Assembly: GCA_033807695.1 (NCBI GenBank)
Contig: CM066309.1
Span: forward strand, 1,364,001-1,428,000
Length of the DNA: 64,000 nucleotides
Source of the DNA: Daedaleopsis sinensis
Lineage: Eukaryota; Basidiomycota; Agaricomycetes; Polyporales; Polyporaceae
Direction of reading: 5' to 3'
Of this stretch, positions 32,451 to 44,384 are shown one piece after another. A program made the position numbers and the translations under genes. Below the pieces are notes generated by a model. That model was not told where the DNA came from. It saw only the letters and a list, made by a program, of their open reading frames with translations, and searched no databases. How positions within the stretch are numbered: position 1 is the stretch's first letter; each line of letters starts with the position of its first letter.

Positions 32451-33342
32451 TTCATCTAAGCGGTTTGTCGATTTTTTGTGCGAGGGGCCTGCAAGTTCAG
32501 AAACAGCAACGGGATGAGCGTTCGCGCGATGACCAGAGACGGTCTGGCTTTAGTAGTGCGTGCTTGATCGTCTTGTCCGGCCTCATGCGGACAATGTCCA
32601 TTCATCCGGTATCGCAGCTTTGATCTATCCTCATAAATCGGTATTGGACCCCCGGCCCAGGACGTTCCTTACACGCTGCGGCCATCGCTGTTATTTTCGC
32701 GTGTACGTATCCCACTGCTCCCCGTTCCAACTTCATCTCTCAATGTCCAACGAAACCGTCAGCCATGTGTCCATCGCTCGAGACATTCAAGACTAAATGT
32801 CGCGTTCGGGCTCGCGAAGTCACACCAACTCTCACCGTGAACCTTCACGAAACACTCGAAGAGCTATGGGCGAGATCGCATGGGCACCACGAGTAGGAAG
32901 TGTACGGGCATAGGTAAGTCACCAATATCATGTTATACTATATCCTCCTCCCATACTTTCAGTGACAGTTATATGAGCCGACCGCCGACCAGTCAGTCCC
33001 AACATCCTGAACTACTATCGACGCCGCGATTTGCCGCTGTCGTAAATCACTTAGCCGAAGGATACGCTGGCACATTATCGAGGCTGACAGGTCTTACTGC
33101 GCGAGTTGATACAGCGACAACGCCGCGTGGTGGATTTTGACTCGTTTCCTACAGCACACTTACCGTCGTACATGGCGTTCCGGGCACACATGCTTACCTA
33201 TCCCGGCACAGCGATACTGGCCGTGAGACAGACTTGAGTAGTCCGGAACTAATGTCCTAATGGCTTTGTCTGACGTCAAGCGCTACAGGTCAACATCTCC
33301 CCCCCGAAACACACTACTCCTACATACTGTCGGCCCGTCTCC
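32451..33342. other. Spacer with weak plus-strand coding signs
   Basis: Segments at 32600-32790 (SGIAALIYPHKSVLDPRP) and 32965-33110 (RPPTSQSQHPELLS, AAVVNHLAEGYAGTLSRL) look protein-like and have good donor and acceptor sites around them. No set of joins keeps frame. This may be a decayed gene or one that I failed to splice. Confidence 0.35.
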
Positions 33343-34858
33343 CTAACGACCTCCTCTCGTCCGGCGTCGCGTCGTCGTGTCTGCATTCTTCTTCCCTTTA
33401 AGGTCATCCTGCTCGTCGATCTCGACCGCCGCATCCGCGCCACCGGATCTGGTTCCTGCGGAGACGCTCCAGGTGTCGGACGAGCTTCCGGACGAGTTGG
33501 TAACCGATGATACTGAAGACGGTGTGCCGTCTGAAACCCCATCCGCATTTGGCTCTGCTCGCGGACGCAATCGGTCTACGTCTTCGCCATGTTCCTCAGA
33601 ACGACCACAGGACGGTGCATTCGTCGCCAATTCCGTTCGGATCCGAGATGCGCGTCGTTCTTCATCCGAATCCGGCCAGTCAATCAGGACATAGCTGCTC
33701 CCTGCATCCGCACGTGCAGGTACCGTTTCCCCGCGCGGCCGTTTACGCGACCCCCCCTCGACCTGAGACGGGGGCTCGTTCAGGACATCTGTACCGATTC
33801 TAGTCAGGACGTTCGACGCTCGAGTATGCGATGCTTGCTTACCCATCTCGCTACGCGGACGAAATACCGAGGCCAGTCCGGCATGCTCGTCTCCGGTACG
33901 ACTCGTATCGTCTCCTTCCCTTGACCTGACGATATTATCCACGCTCCCCACCCGAACTAGTCGCGTTAGGAAGTACGTCGGGTACCAATCCTTCCTTCCT
34001 ACGACGTATATGATCGAAAACGAGATCGCGACGATGTCGCCGCGGACCAGTTTCGGGGGGTTACATTCGCCTATCGGCTTCAATTCCTCGTCTACCAGTT
34101 CGTGCACTCGCGGCGGGGACGGGTTCGCGCGATACCACATCGACCTCGTGTCCGCGACTTTCACCCACTCGTGGACCGTATCCGGTGGAGCCTGTTTCTG
34201 TTGGCCCTCGCGGATGCGGATGAACATGGGCACGCGCATCCAGAACTGGCCCCGTCCATTCGCGTAGCTACCCGACTGCCAGAGGCGACGGGGTAAGCGG
34301 TCCGCCGTCTCGAACTCGGGAATTGTTTCCATGTGGTTGTCCATCATCTGTATCCCGTCAGCACCACGCACTTCCATTTCCGCTTAGACTTACCGTCTGT
34401 AGAGTGTACAGCCCGTGGTCTCTAGATGTGTCGAACACGTAGGTGTAAGAACATTTGTAGCTGGCCCATCTCTCCCTGTAATCGGTATGTCAGTAACCAC
34501 GCAGATCATGTGTGCGAGGGCACTTACACCCGAGTCACAGGTATCCCTTCCGGTCGTTCTTCAGTGTCTATGACCAAGTTTCCGGTCTCCATTGGATCGG
34601 CGATGGACACTACCGCTGCGTAGCTGAAGGACGCCGGATTGTTTTCTCCGGGCTTGCAGATCTGCGCTTCCGGTCAGCTTGCAGCTGCACCCGTAATGTA
34701 AGTGACCCCACCGCCCATTCAACGTCGCCGACTTTGTTGACCTCGAACAACTGGTTTTCTTTTCCGGCTGACACCGCCGCCTTCTCGAACGGGATGTCGC
34801 CATCGTGTAAGGTCTTGTTTTTCCACTGCTCGATGGTTTTCCGGGTCGCAGGTTCCAT
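33343..34858 (-). CDS. Unknown 455-residue protein, four exons
   Basis: Exons 34858-34712, 34661-34528, 34475-34394 and 34347-33343 join in frame (introns of 50, 52 and 46 bases; the last two have GTAAGT donors). The start gives MEPATRKTIEQWKNKTLHDG. Joined, the N-terminal half reads DVEWA, ICKPGENNPASFSYAAVVSI, then ERWASYKCSYTYVFDTSRD. A conserved-looking core follows: FWMRVPMFIRIREGQQKQ, HEWVKVADTRSMWYRANPS, LVRGDIVAISFSIIYVVGR and YPTYFLTRLVRVG. The last 190 residues are a low-complexity Ser/Glu/Arg tail, with a basic RKRPRGE that could be a nuclear signal and a basic end. I recall similar unnamed proteins in agaricomycetes but cannot name a function. The core looks globular and beta-rich. 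Confidence 0.65.
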
Positions 34859-35043
34859 AGTCGTACCGAGAGTAAGATAGCCAGGACGTTCAAGCCAAAC
34901 TACAAATATAGCCGTAAGACCCGCCTGGTTATATGTGGCGGCGGCTCGGAATTTCCGATGTCGTCTATGCGGACGGTGCGCGATGCGCATGCAAACATGG
35001 GCGTGCGTGGTTATCGAACATTGCCGGCTACTCGCTTTGTCGC

Positions 35044-35600
35044 GATGGCCGTCCCGACACCCGACGTTGCCGTCACGAAACGGTATCGGTTCCGTGGTCC
35101 GTTCATACCTTTCACTACCCATCGTTGTCTGTTCGCTAACCCTGCACGCCACGCCTTACAGGCTCATTCACGGCCAACGTACTCGTCACGGCATTCCGGA
35201 CAACGGCCGCAGTCCAGTGCAGCCCATTGCATCTAGTACGAGAGCGAACGTACAGGAAAATCACGGCATGGATGCAACTGTACCTGCACCGTCGCGAAAC
35301 GGTTGTCGTTCTAAACGGATACGCGCCGCGTCGGATGGGAAACCGTCATCGGTGAAACGTTACTGTCACCTGTATGTCCTTGTTCGGTCCCTTGTCGTGG
35401 CGCGACACGGACGCACCGCGCAGTGCAGTATTTCCCAGACGGCACTCCCGGACGAGAATAGACACGACTGTGCCCATTCATCCGCCGGCCGGCATCCTTA
35501 CATCCCATCCATCAGGGCAGTCCATACCTCAGAGTCGCTGTACTTCCCCGTTCGGCTCAACTCTACTTCACTGGTTGGCCAGCGAGCGCATCGCGGGCTG
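35044..35600 (+). CDS. Hypothetical protein, tentative model
   Basis: A start at 35044 (MAVPTPDVAVTKRYRFRG) can be spliced over an intron with a CTAAC branch point (35096-35160) to an exon reading SFTANVLVTAFRTTAAVQC and RKITAWMQLYLHRRETVVVL. A third exon may end at 35600. Other frames are also open here (one runs 249 codons from 34935), so the frame choice rests on protein-like composition alone. No family is recognised. Confidence 0.3.
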
Positions 35601-36313
35601 ATCATGTGGCTATCGTACCCGCTCGGGGGTGCATGCCGTACAGCTGCTCTCATGACTGCACAGCTGTTCCGTATGGACGCCTAGCTTGGTCCGGCGGGCG
35701 AGCTGCTCGAACTCCGCGTTCCCTATCGCACCGTCCTGCCGCTGCTAATCTCCACCACGATCCACAGCATTCATGAATTAGGACTGACCCTTTCCTTCGT
35801 TATACAGAACCCTGAGTGAAATTTCATCCCTATTATTGGAATTCGTCCAGACTGGCCTGCGTCGTGCAAGGGTATCGCAAGTACGATACGCCCGCTCCGG
35901 TGGTAGGGCCCGAATCCCGGTGTGACTTTGTTGACTGTCCGTTCAGAGTAGCTCAATCGTCCACCACCTGGTCTGGCGCGCGCTATTCTGTCGTTGCCGG
36001 TGCGCGCCTTCCACATTCCAATCTGATTTATATTGCGGTGGTGACCTGAGAAGGCTAGTTCATTGACATCCCTTCCAGCCCATCCATCCTCGAACATTCC
36101 TTCCGATATACTTCATTATGGCTACTGCATTACCTACCTTCGATATTGTGAAACGAAGTGGGTGTCTCGTGTACTTGTTCGTGTCACACTGACTTATGTG
36201 CCGTTTGTTGTAGATGGGTATGTCCCGATGGCTCTACGCGAACCGGTCTGGACTGACATTCCCGTAGCGAAACGCAGCCTTTCCGCCTCGGTAAAGTCCG
36301 TATCGTTCAGGCT
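35601..36313. other. Spacer upstream of R1
   Basis: This spacer contains the promoter of the R1 gene and possibly one more 5' exon. A plus frame over 36063-36359 runs into the R1 start region but does not splice to it in frame. Confidence 0.4.
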
Positions 36314-39300
36314 ATGTCGTTTACTGTATCTGACTCTTATCAGTTGCTGCATACCATGAAGATCGTATGTGCCACTATACGAGATCGTCGTGCTGCACTG
36401 ATGCTTGTACCGTAGCTGTCGTGGGACCTTGACCCGAAGTACGTCGACTACCGACTGTACGTTCCGCTCACGCCTACTGGCGTGGCGATATTCAAGTACG
36501 TGATCTCATGTGGAACTGACTATTTCGGTTCTCAGACTTCTTAAAACGATTGTCGCCGGTACCAGGCCCCAGACCACGACGTACGAGCTTCAGGTGAGAG
36601 TGTAGCAGTTCACATCGCGGTCGGCGAAATAATTCTGACATCCCCGCGTGGTCAGAACTTTGCGGTGTCTTCCATCGCAAGTTTCGCGGGTTGGCACCCA
36701 GACTATAGCCGTCTGGCAGGTCGGATGTTAATAGCAAACATCCACAAGATTGTCGAGAAGTCCTTTTCCCATTGGGTACATTCGAACAGTATGCACTGCT
36801 CATATTTACCTATGCATTCGAATGTGCTGACATGTGTCCCTACAGTATCAATGTTGTCGCTGCACCCTGACATTTTGGAGGCGGTAGTGTGGCACGGTGC
36901 ACAGCTCGACAACTCGCTGGTCCACAAGCGCGATTATAGAATGGGGTAGTGGGTGTCTTCGGTTCTGCGTACGTCCCTATAAGCTGATATGATATCGAGC
37001 AGCATCAGTGCGCATTCCCTCATACAATCATACCTGTTGCGGTCCGCCTTGGTCGACACCCCAACCGAGTGCCCCCAGTATGTGCATATGTGGATCTCTA
37101 TCGGCATTCACCGCTCAGATATTGGTAAAGTCTTGGAGACGTATGACGTCTTGTCCCGCGGGCTTTACACGCACGCAACCCCCATAATATGTAATGGTGG
37201 GACGGCCAAGCCAAGCTTCGTGTCTTGCTATATATTTCAGCCCAACGTCTCGAGCCCGTCCGGTCTTCTACACGGCACATCGGACCTCGATCTCCTATGG
37301 CGATCAGGAGGTGGGGTTGGGATGTCGTTCGCAGACATGCCCGCTCGACGGTATGTCGATCCCAATTGCAATATTGCTCCTCTGATGTGTTGTCATGTAC
37401 AGAACTGGATCTGCGTCCTCACCTGGTACGATGCAACTCCTGCGACTGTTCGACAGCCACGCTGCATTTCTGTCGTCAAGTGGTGCCCGCCGTCCCTGTT
37501 CAGGCGCAGTCTACATCTCGATGTGGCACATCGAGGTGCGGTCCATTATGACCTGCAGAACCACTAAGGTCGCGCTGGTGAACCGGCCGGCGCACCTGTT
37601 CCCTGGTGTGCTCGTACCCGACATATTGTACGTCTATTGCTTGTCACTTGACAACTCCCGCTGACGCTAGGTAGTATGCGACGATTGGAGCGGGGTTCCA
37701 CATGGACTCTGTTCGACCCAGTGGACGTTCCTGGATTGAGTGAGGTGTTCGGTCCCGAATTCGATTCCTTGTACGAAAAATACGAGTCCTCTGCGGTGCC
37801 GAAGACAAGGGTTCCCGCGAGCATGCTTTTTCGGGTTGTATGCGACGCGCAGCGGGAGTCCGGTACCCCTTTTATCATTTTCCGCGACGCTGTCAACGGT
37901 GAGACCTTTCGTTGTCTGTGTGCTGGAGTCCTCGCTTAGCTGATGTTATGCACGCCTTCAGCGAAGAACAATCAAAGCCATCGCGGCGTGATCAACTCAT
38001 CCAATCTATGTACGGAGATTGTCCAGTACTGTGCTGACGGCAAACCTGCCGTGTGCACGCTGGCATCCATTGCGCTTCTGCGTTTCGTGAAGGCCGACCT
38101 CTCGTTCGATTTCGCGCTTCTCCATCGAGTGGCGAAGATCGCGATTCGAAACCTCGACATTCTGTTAGATCGCGCCCAATACCCGAGTGATTCCGTTTGC
38201 GTTGCGTCGCTAACGTGGAGGGCCTTAGGTCTCGGAGTGCAAGGTTTTTCAGACTGTATTCGGTCTTGGGCTATCCCGTACACCTCGACTGAAGCGAAGA
38301 CGTTCAACATCGATGTCTTCGAGACGATATATCATGCTGCATTGGAGGCGAGCTGTGAAGCTGCAGAAGAACTAGGGCCATATCCAGCGTGGAACGGGTC
38401 CCCCGCGTCCAAAGGAATCCTGTCGCCCGATCAATGGGGAATCGCGCCACGTGATCGACATGACTTCAAGTCGCTTAGGGCTCGCATCCTCAAACATGGC
38501 CTGCGGAATGCGATGCTTACAGCTCAAATGCCCACTGCGTCTACGGCACATCTGCTCGGAAGTTCGGAGGGTACAGAACCTCGTATCAGGTGCGGTTGTT
38601 TCGTGTCTCGAATTGCGCGTGGTGCTGAACGTGAGCGTAGCAACGTGACGACTCATCGGATCCAGAGTGGGGAGTACACTGAGTTCTGCCCCTGGGTGGT
38701 CCGTGACCTGGTCGCGCGGGGTCTATGGTCCGACGACCTTCGTCAATCTATTATACGCGATCATGGTGAGTGTCGCCGTTACGCCTGTTGGTCTCATCGG
38801 TTAATTCACATTTCGGTGCAGGTTCCGTCGCTGGAGTGTCGGGTCTCCCTGCGGCCGTGAAGGATATTTACCGTACAGTGTGGGAGATAGACCCGAAGAC
38901 GATGGTCGACATGGCGGCTGATCGTGCTCCTTACATCGACCAGAGTGAGAGTCTGTCGCTGTATGTTGCTTGCCCTCAGTGGACGTCTATGGTCAGTCGT
39001 TTCGCAGGTTTCCCGAGGCCTTCGCTCACTAATGCATACTGGCCCGCAGAAGGATCTGTATCTCTACGGCTGGCGACGTGGTCTGAAGACGGGCGTGTAC
39101 TACTTGCGGTCCCGTGCACCTACGTTCCCGCTTCCGTATGCGGTCCCGCCTGTCCCGTATGGGCCAGTCCATCGCGCATTACGGCCCGGTCCGACCGGTC
39201 TCGACTCAGCGGCGCTGACTCGTCTGGACCCGACTTCCCTTGGTTCGGATGTTGGGGTGGAGCGTGTGCCTGTTCGGTTCGAAACGATATGGTCATCTAC

Positions 39301-39493
39301 GTCAGATGGCGAGGACTCGGGTGACGGGGACCGACAGTTGTTGCAACAAACTGGCCTGTCCGGTGCTGAGCCTGCAGGACCTGCCTGTGGCGAACTCGAG
39401 GTGTGTCTTCTGTGCCATCCACCCCTGATCGCGTTCGAAGCTGATCGTTGCATCAACCGGTGCTGCAGGACATGGGCGGTGATCCTACCCTAG
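36314..39493 (+). CDS. Ribonucleotide reductase large subunit (class I R1), divergent
   Basis: R1 carries the active site that reduces ribonucleoside diphosphates. Eleven exons join in frame to 867 residues: 36314-36364, 36416-36456, 36536-36593, 36656-36945, 37003-37350, 37403-37627, 37675-37898, 37962-38589, 38641-38765, 38822-38991 and 39050-39493. A shortened N-terminal ATP-cone comes first (TTTYELQNFA). The core then keeps the catalytic set: Cys in SFVSCYIF, Asn-Cys-Glu in SNLCTEIV, Cys in AVCTLASIAL, MPTASTA, and the radical-transfer Tyr pair in GLKTGVYYLRSR. The tail ends with a CLLC redox pair. Several normally fixed stretches differ: the specificity-loop region after GGGVGM, and MWHIE where PWHxD is usual. 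The first half has the most change. It pairs logically with R2 at 13.2-14.4 kb. The 5' end is the least certain part. Confidence 0.93.
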
Positions 39494-40348
39494 CGGTGAC
39501 TATGTCTACAATCGGGCCTGTCCTACCGTGCGGGTCCTGTTCTGGGTGAACCTCCTTTGCATGCAACGTGTGCCACCGTGAGTATCGGACCTTTGCTTGT
39601 GTGCTTCGTATATTGTATTGTACCGTCGAAGACCTTTCAGGTCATCTATGTGCCTCCTTCTCGTTGTGTTTGCAGATCTCTTGCATCGACTCGTTATATT
39701 TCTATTGTTGTCACTGGCCACCGACTGTCACGGTCTAGTCCCGTCGCTTTCCGACTGTCTGTGTATTTTTGTATCCCGTCTTGAATAACATGTACTATAT
39801 ATGCTGACTGCGGCTTGCCATCCGGGCATCGTGCAACTACCCTCCATCGTGTAATTGCAATGCCACACTCTGGTGTGCATCCACAGTATGATACGTAAAT
39901 GGCGTCTCTGTTCGAGCAGGTGGCTTATAAAGGTTACTCGGGCACCGGAGTGGCCGTGGTCCACCCTAGCGTTACGCACTCGCATACGCAGCCCACAGCA
40001 CTCAATTACTTTGCCTCCCTCAGCAACGACAGAAGTCGTTTGTTCTCTCTGCGTACGCAGTCAATCATCTACCGGTGAGTTGTCCATCTATTACACATTC
40101 GATGTCCGTCCCGGCCTCCCGCTGATGGGTATCTTTACTCGGACCGGGTATCGCAGTCGTCCCCGTCTGCACCGCGAGGGAAACAGCACCTGCTCGCTTC
40201 CAGACTCCATCTTGTGCCGGCAACCGGCCGCCATACATGTGCGTGTGCTACCTGCCCGTACAGTTGGGTCCGGTCTTTCTGCTGCGCGCAGTTCTTCGTT
40301 ATCGAGTCTGATACCGTATCTTTCTGGCATACCTTTCCAGATCTCTCG
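39494..40348. other. Spacer between R1 and family B
   Basis: A 212-codon plus frame (39855-40493) overlaps the start of the next gene in another frame and is probably not real. A short stretch (ALNYFASLSNDRSRLFSLR, about 39995-40065) followed by a GTGAGT donor could be a stray exon. Confidence 0.35.
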
Positions 40349-41098
40349 ATGGGTGATCCGATATCCGACCCCGCAGTATCTGTCGTTGCAGGACCTACTT
40401 CTGGTCCTCTCGACGTCATCGCCCGTTGGACGTCCTATTCACTCTGGACTCGGAAGGCATACGGTTCTAAGCAGAGCCACGTCTACACTCTGACTGCCTG
40501 GCCTATCCAACCAATCTCAGAAGGCTCATTTATCCGCATCTACGCCACTACTAGACCCGTGTTTCATAACACCTCCGCGAACCCGGCTACCGTCTCGGTG
40601 TATGATGCACACATCCAGGGATGCGTAGCGACAATCGACCGATCAGGAGGAGATCGCGCAACCGTCACGGTCGTGAACGAGTGCAGGAAGAACTCGGTCC
40701 ATGTAGTCCACCTCGAGGTACCCTTTGACGAACGATCCCTTCAAATTTCGTGGTTCCTCCCCGGGTCCGGGTGCACCCCCTCCGTCGCGGGGTGGTGGGC
40801 TGTCGTCCCTCTCAGCGACATCGCATTCAATCGCAGTGAGCCGACACAGTGCGCAGGTCCTGTATGCGCTTCGTCGTCACACGAGCTCGCAGACCTCGCG
40901 TGCTGTCAGGAATATGTCGAGATATCGGACGCATCCGACTCGGATGATGCACCGGACACGAGACAGACATCCTCGCGGGGACGTTACCGTACGATCTCAC
41001 GAGGAAGTGGGAGTGGAGGTAATGGAAGCTCCGCCGTCCACCGAGGAAGGAGACAGGGCACTACTGCCAGTGGGCGGAACCGCAACCGGCTACTATAG
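40349..41098 (+). CDS. Unknown family B member, 249 residues
   Basis: The start at 40349 is chosen because its frame begins the region shared with the paralogue at 46215. Shared blocks, in order: SHVYTLTAWPIQPISEGSFI then RIYATTRP; VYDAHIQGCVATI; and ATVTVVNECRKNSVHVVHLE. The equivalent blocks at 46215 read HAYRLFTLPASPIYEG, YDPHIQGSVANI and ATIVIVNECACNTVDLVEL. The alternating pattern suggests an immunoglobulin- or jelly-roll-like beta-sandwich; this is an inference. A Cys-rich and acidic segment follows (SDASDSDDAPD), then a basic Arg/Gly/Ser-rich tail to the stop. No signal peptide. Function unknown. Confidence 0.6.
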   Translation: MGDPISDPAVSVVAGPTSGPLDVIARWTSYSLWTRKAYGSKQSHVYTLTAWPIQPISEGSFIRIYATTRPVFHNTSANPATVSVYDAHIQGCVATIDRSGGDRATVTVVNECRKNSVHVVHLEVPFDERSLQISWFLPGSGCTPSVAGWWAVVPLSDIAFNRSEPTQCAGPVCASSSHELADLACCQEYVEISDASDSDDAPDTRQTSSRGRYRTISRGSGSGGNGSSAVHRGRRQGTTASGRNRNRLL

Positions 41099-42980
41099 TC
41101 ACCGAATGCTGGTTCGGCAAGCTGTATCATGTATCATGACGGGGGATGAGCACCAGTTTCGGAGGCCGGCAATATCAACGCGAGCGGCAGGGTCTGGAGA
41201 TAACTAGTTGTAGTCGCCACGACGGTGCGTCTTGCGACATTATGTATTTTATATAGTGGTAACATTGTACCGCTATATTTCGCCCTCACTGTTTATCATA
41301 CTCAGGAAAACTTATAGACGATATCCGGAGCTGCAGGCGCAACATATCGTCTGTAGCGGCGCAGCTCTCCCCCCTCTACATAGGCACGCCGTGCAGTACT
41401 GTGCAATGTAGCGCGATATAGCGCCATCCAGCGTGCCTAATAAAGAAAAGTCTTTCAGCTGTTTTATTGCGGTGCACGGTAGCTACCATTGCGTGCTCAA
41501 CATCATTAGGGATATCTAATATATACGTGCATACAAGTAACGTCCTACAAGCCAAAGACCTACTATGCCGACACCCACCCTGCTCTCCATCCTCTGAAAT
41601 GCACACGTATCCTCTGAGACCCCTTCGCTTCATCGTTGATAACCTTCGGGTCTTCCGATATGTGCTGCCGGTGCCGTACTGGCTCGTACTGGTATGGGAT
41701 ACGGCACAGTGTCGTGACGAAGCCTGTGACGTCCAACAGCACCTGGAATCTATGCTGGCACTTGACCTGCACGGATGGCCGCACGAGGAGGGCGGCCGAG
41801 AGCGTGGAGAGCGAGGCCAGTAGGCCAGGGTGGGCACTGATGGGGTGTAGGTCCAGTCTTGCGACGAAGACAGGAATTTGGTTGAGGGAGGGGAGGCCGA
41901 GGCAGGCTCGAAGAGAGGCGTGTTCTGCGAGCGGGCATGTCATTGTACAACACACATACACATATGGGGGTGTCGCGATCACGCACGGACCTCCTGTTGC
42001 GTGCCGTCCGAGTCCTCGGTGACCCGATGCTACTTGACCTCGGAGCTCCGCAGAAGTACAAAGCTGGTTGTCCTTCGAGCAGTTGTATGGAAGAGGATGA
42101 GGGACGTGTACTCACGAAGTATGCGATCAACAACGCCATGGAGCAACCTGCTATCCATAGAAAGGGTCAACGGTGGCAGTTTGGGTAGTCTGTGGATGGA
42201 GCGTGGGCGCAGGAGGTGGCTGGACATACACTGTCAGAGATATATAGCGACCCCGAAGCACACGACACACCAATTCATACAGCAAGCCGTTGATCTCCGT
42301 GTCCGTCAGGTCTCGTTTGCGAAAACCTGCGCTTTGCGGACAGATCTTCATGTTGGATATGGGGGGATGTGAAAAAGGTACGGCTCGAAGCCCAGTGCAG
42401 GAGTTCGAGAGGTAAGCTGATTAGTCGGGGCTGATGTCGACTTCGAACGTGACGGCAGTTGCTCACATACTTGTATGTCGGCTTCTGCTGCTAGCGGAGA
42501 ACAAGGGCAAGCAATGACAGATCCGAGAATTTCACTTACCTAAAGTGTTTCAGCAGCAGGCAGCAGATAAGTAAAAGGCTCGGACGAGTTGAGCCACAGC
42601 TAACTTGAAGCGGAGAATAAAACTCTCGGACAGGTCCGATGATGTTGAGCGCCCATTTATTACGTTTAAACATGGCAAGTGAATACATTCTGGACCAGTA
42701 ACACAGCCTCATCTCAGTCACAGACATTGCACTGTTGCTCTAGGCCTATTGATATCAATGTGCTTGCTGTTACCACTGACAAGTGCCTGTCTGTGCAATG
42801 CTGTATATATAGCCTATCCGATAAACCATTCAAAAATGGCAGACGGCAATATCCTTTGTCTTCAAGAAGCTATAAGTGCATTCCAGGCTCCTTATGGATG
42901 TTGAAAAACACTACCTTGTTTATTGGATAGAGAAAGATACTGCTTCAGTTTGCATGCTTACAGGCTACAGCAATGTTATA
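41099..42980. other. Long stretch without a supported gene
   Basis: Open frames on both strands (41376-42372) overlap each other. One minus segment near 42170-42050 (SRLLHGVVDRILREYTSLIL) looks like an exon of an unknown gene. From about 42536 on, the sequence becomes AT-rich compared with its surroundings and shows no gene. Confidence 0.4.
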
Positions 42981-43152
42981 CTTTGCTTGACTTGAGAGAT
43001 TCTCTGCAACTCTACCTCCCGTCCCGTCCCGCTCGAGGGAACTCACTAACATACTCATAGGGCTATATTTGTTCATGTGTCTTCTGAAAGCACCCACCTG
43101 TAGTGAGTCTCCGGGAGGTAATATTGCGGAGAATCTCTTAAGTCAAGCAAAG
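42981..43152. mobile_element. 172-base MITE with TA target duplication
   Basis: Terminal inverted repeats of about 28 bases (CTTTGCTTGACTT, then AGAGATTCTC, inverted at 43125-43152) with three mismatches are flanked by TA at 42979-42980 and 43153-43154. The size and TA duplication fit a Tc1/mariner-type miniature element. It carries no coding sequence. Confidence 0.85.
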
Positions 43153-43678
43153 TACACTATATATCCGCTTTACAACCCTGCTTGATAAGTATGTTCGGTA
43201 CGAGTATGAGTCGGTCTAACTCACCTGCCAATGGTGGTTTGTCAGTGAGTATGCAGGATCCCAATTAGACCAGAACAATAAGTTCCCCGATGATATCACC
43301 TTCATGCGCGCAGAAATCGACCAACACTAACATGGACATTCAACGGGTGATCTTGACGGGTTCTAGGATAGCTCATATGTAGAATCAGTCTTCAGAACCT
43401 GAGTCATAGTAGTATCATACTTAGCCTGATCGTTTAAAATGTTGACATCATGCACTTCAAGTTATAGTTGTATTCTATGACATTCAACAAATCTTGTTTC
43501 TTGAATTGTGCCGGTACTACGCAATAATATGATCTCTCATTTGTGGGAATGTGGCTCCTATTGGGAGCATAAATAGTTTGTAGTCTCCTTGAGGATTGTA
43601 AATGCACAGAGTCTACTCCTCGCCCTTGTCGTGACTCGTCCAAGCCTGTATATTCAGGAGACGTGTACAACGGGGGGT

Positions 43679-43705
43679 GAAGAGAGAGTTACCCTCTCTC
43701 TTCCC
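43679..43705. repeat. Short perfect hairpin
   Basis: GAAGAGAGAG, a 5-base loop region and CTCTCTCTTC form a strong inverted repeat. It could be a terminator-like stem or the edge of a decayed repeat. It lies in a gene-free, AT-rich stretch. Confidence 0.6.
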
Positions 43706-43838
43706 CTTACACGCGGATACACTACATGAGAACTGTACAGTACTTCAGCCACAGTGATGATATAAGCGATAGTCCATAGGTCGAGACGCCAGCACAGCCA
43801 CTAGGCGTTCATACCGGAGTATTAACGCCTCGCGGCCT

Positions 43839-44366
43839 TTACATCCTCCCCCTCTCGACCGAGCAGCGGTCGGGACATGTACATAAACCAAGATATAATG
43901 AATGGATCGCGCAGCATGCGCGTGCGAAGGGAGAAGGTAAACGAACGTAACCGGGGGATCTAGTCCTTGGAGGGAGCAGAAGTGGGAGCGGCAGCGGCGG
44001 GCGGTGCGATGGCGGGAGCGGGTGCGGACGACGAGGGTGCGGCGGCGGAAGCGGCGGCGCGAGCGGCGGATGAGGATGAGGATGCAGCCATGCCGCTAGT
44101 CGATGAGGAAGGGGTAATGGGCGGCGGCGCGATTCGCGCGGGCGCTTCTCCCATGACGATGTCCTCAGCCGGCGGTGTGGTGTAGTCGCATTCCGCGCGG
44201 GCGAACGCATGCTCGCGCAGCGGTATGCGGGACGCGTACGACTCATGGCAGATGTCGAGGGTGTCGCGGGGCACAGAGGGGAAGCGGGTAGTGCCGATAG
44301 GGAGGTCCTCGAGACGGCAACGGTCTGGCGCACGTATGAGTGGAGGGCCGCGGTGAGCTCGCCCAA
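43839..44366 (-). other. Low-complexity Ala/Ser/Pro-rich open frame
   Basis: A minus frame over 43960-44366 encodes a plausible N-terminal piece (SRIPLREHAFARAECDYTTP) followed by a long Ala/Ser/Pro run and a stop. It lies beside the gypsy fragments and could be part of a retroelement structural gene or an unrelated intrinsically disordered protein. Nothing decides between these. The 43153-43838 stretch before it shows no gene. Confidence 0.3.
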
Positions 44367-44384
44367 CCGCCCGCGGGATGGCTA

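Noticed and set aside
39855..40493. 212-codon plus frame between R1 and family B
   Set aside because: It overlaps the supported start of family B in another frame and reads as Ser/Arg/Leu-rich shadow sequence.
43960..44366. Ala/Ser-rich frame as a genuine secreted or cell-wall protein
   Set aside because: No signal peptide and no family match; it lies in retroelement debris, so I listed it only as a low-complexity frame.
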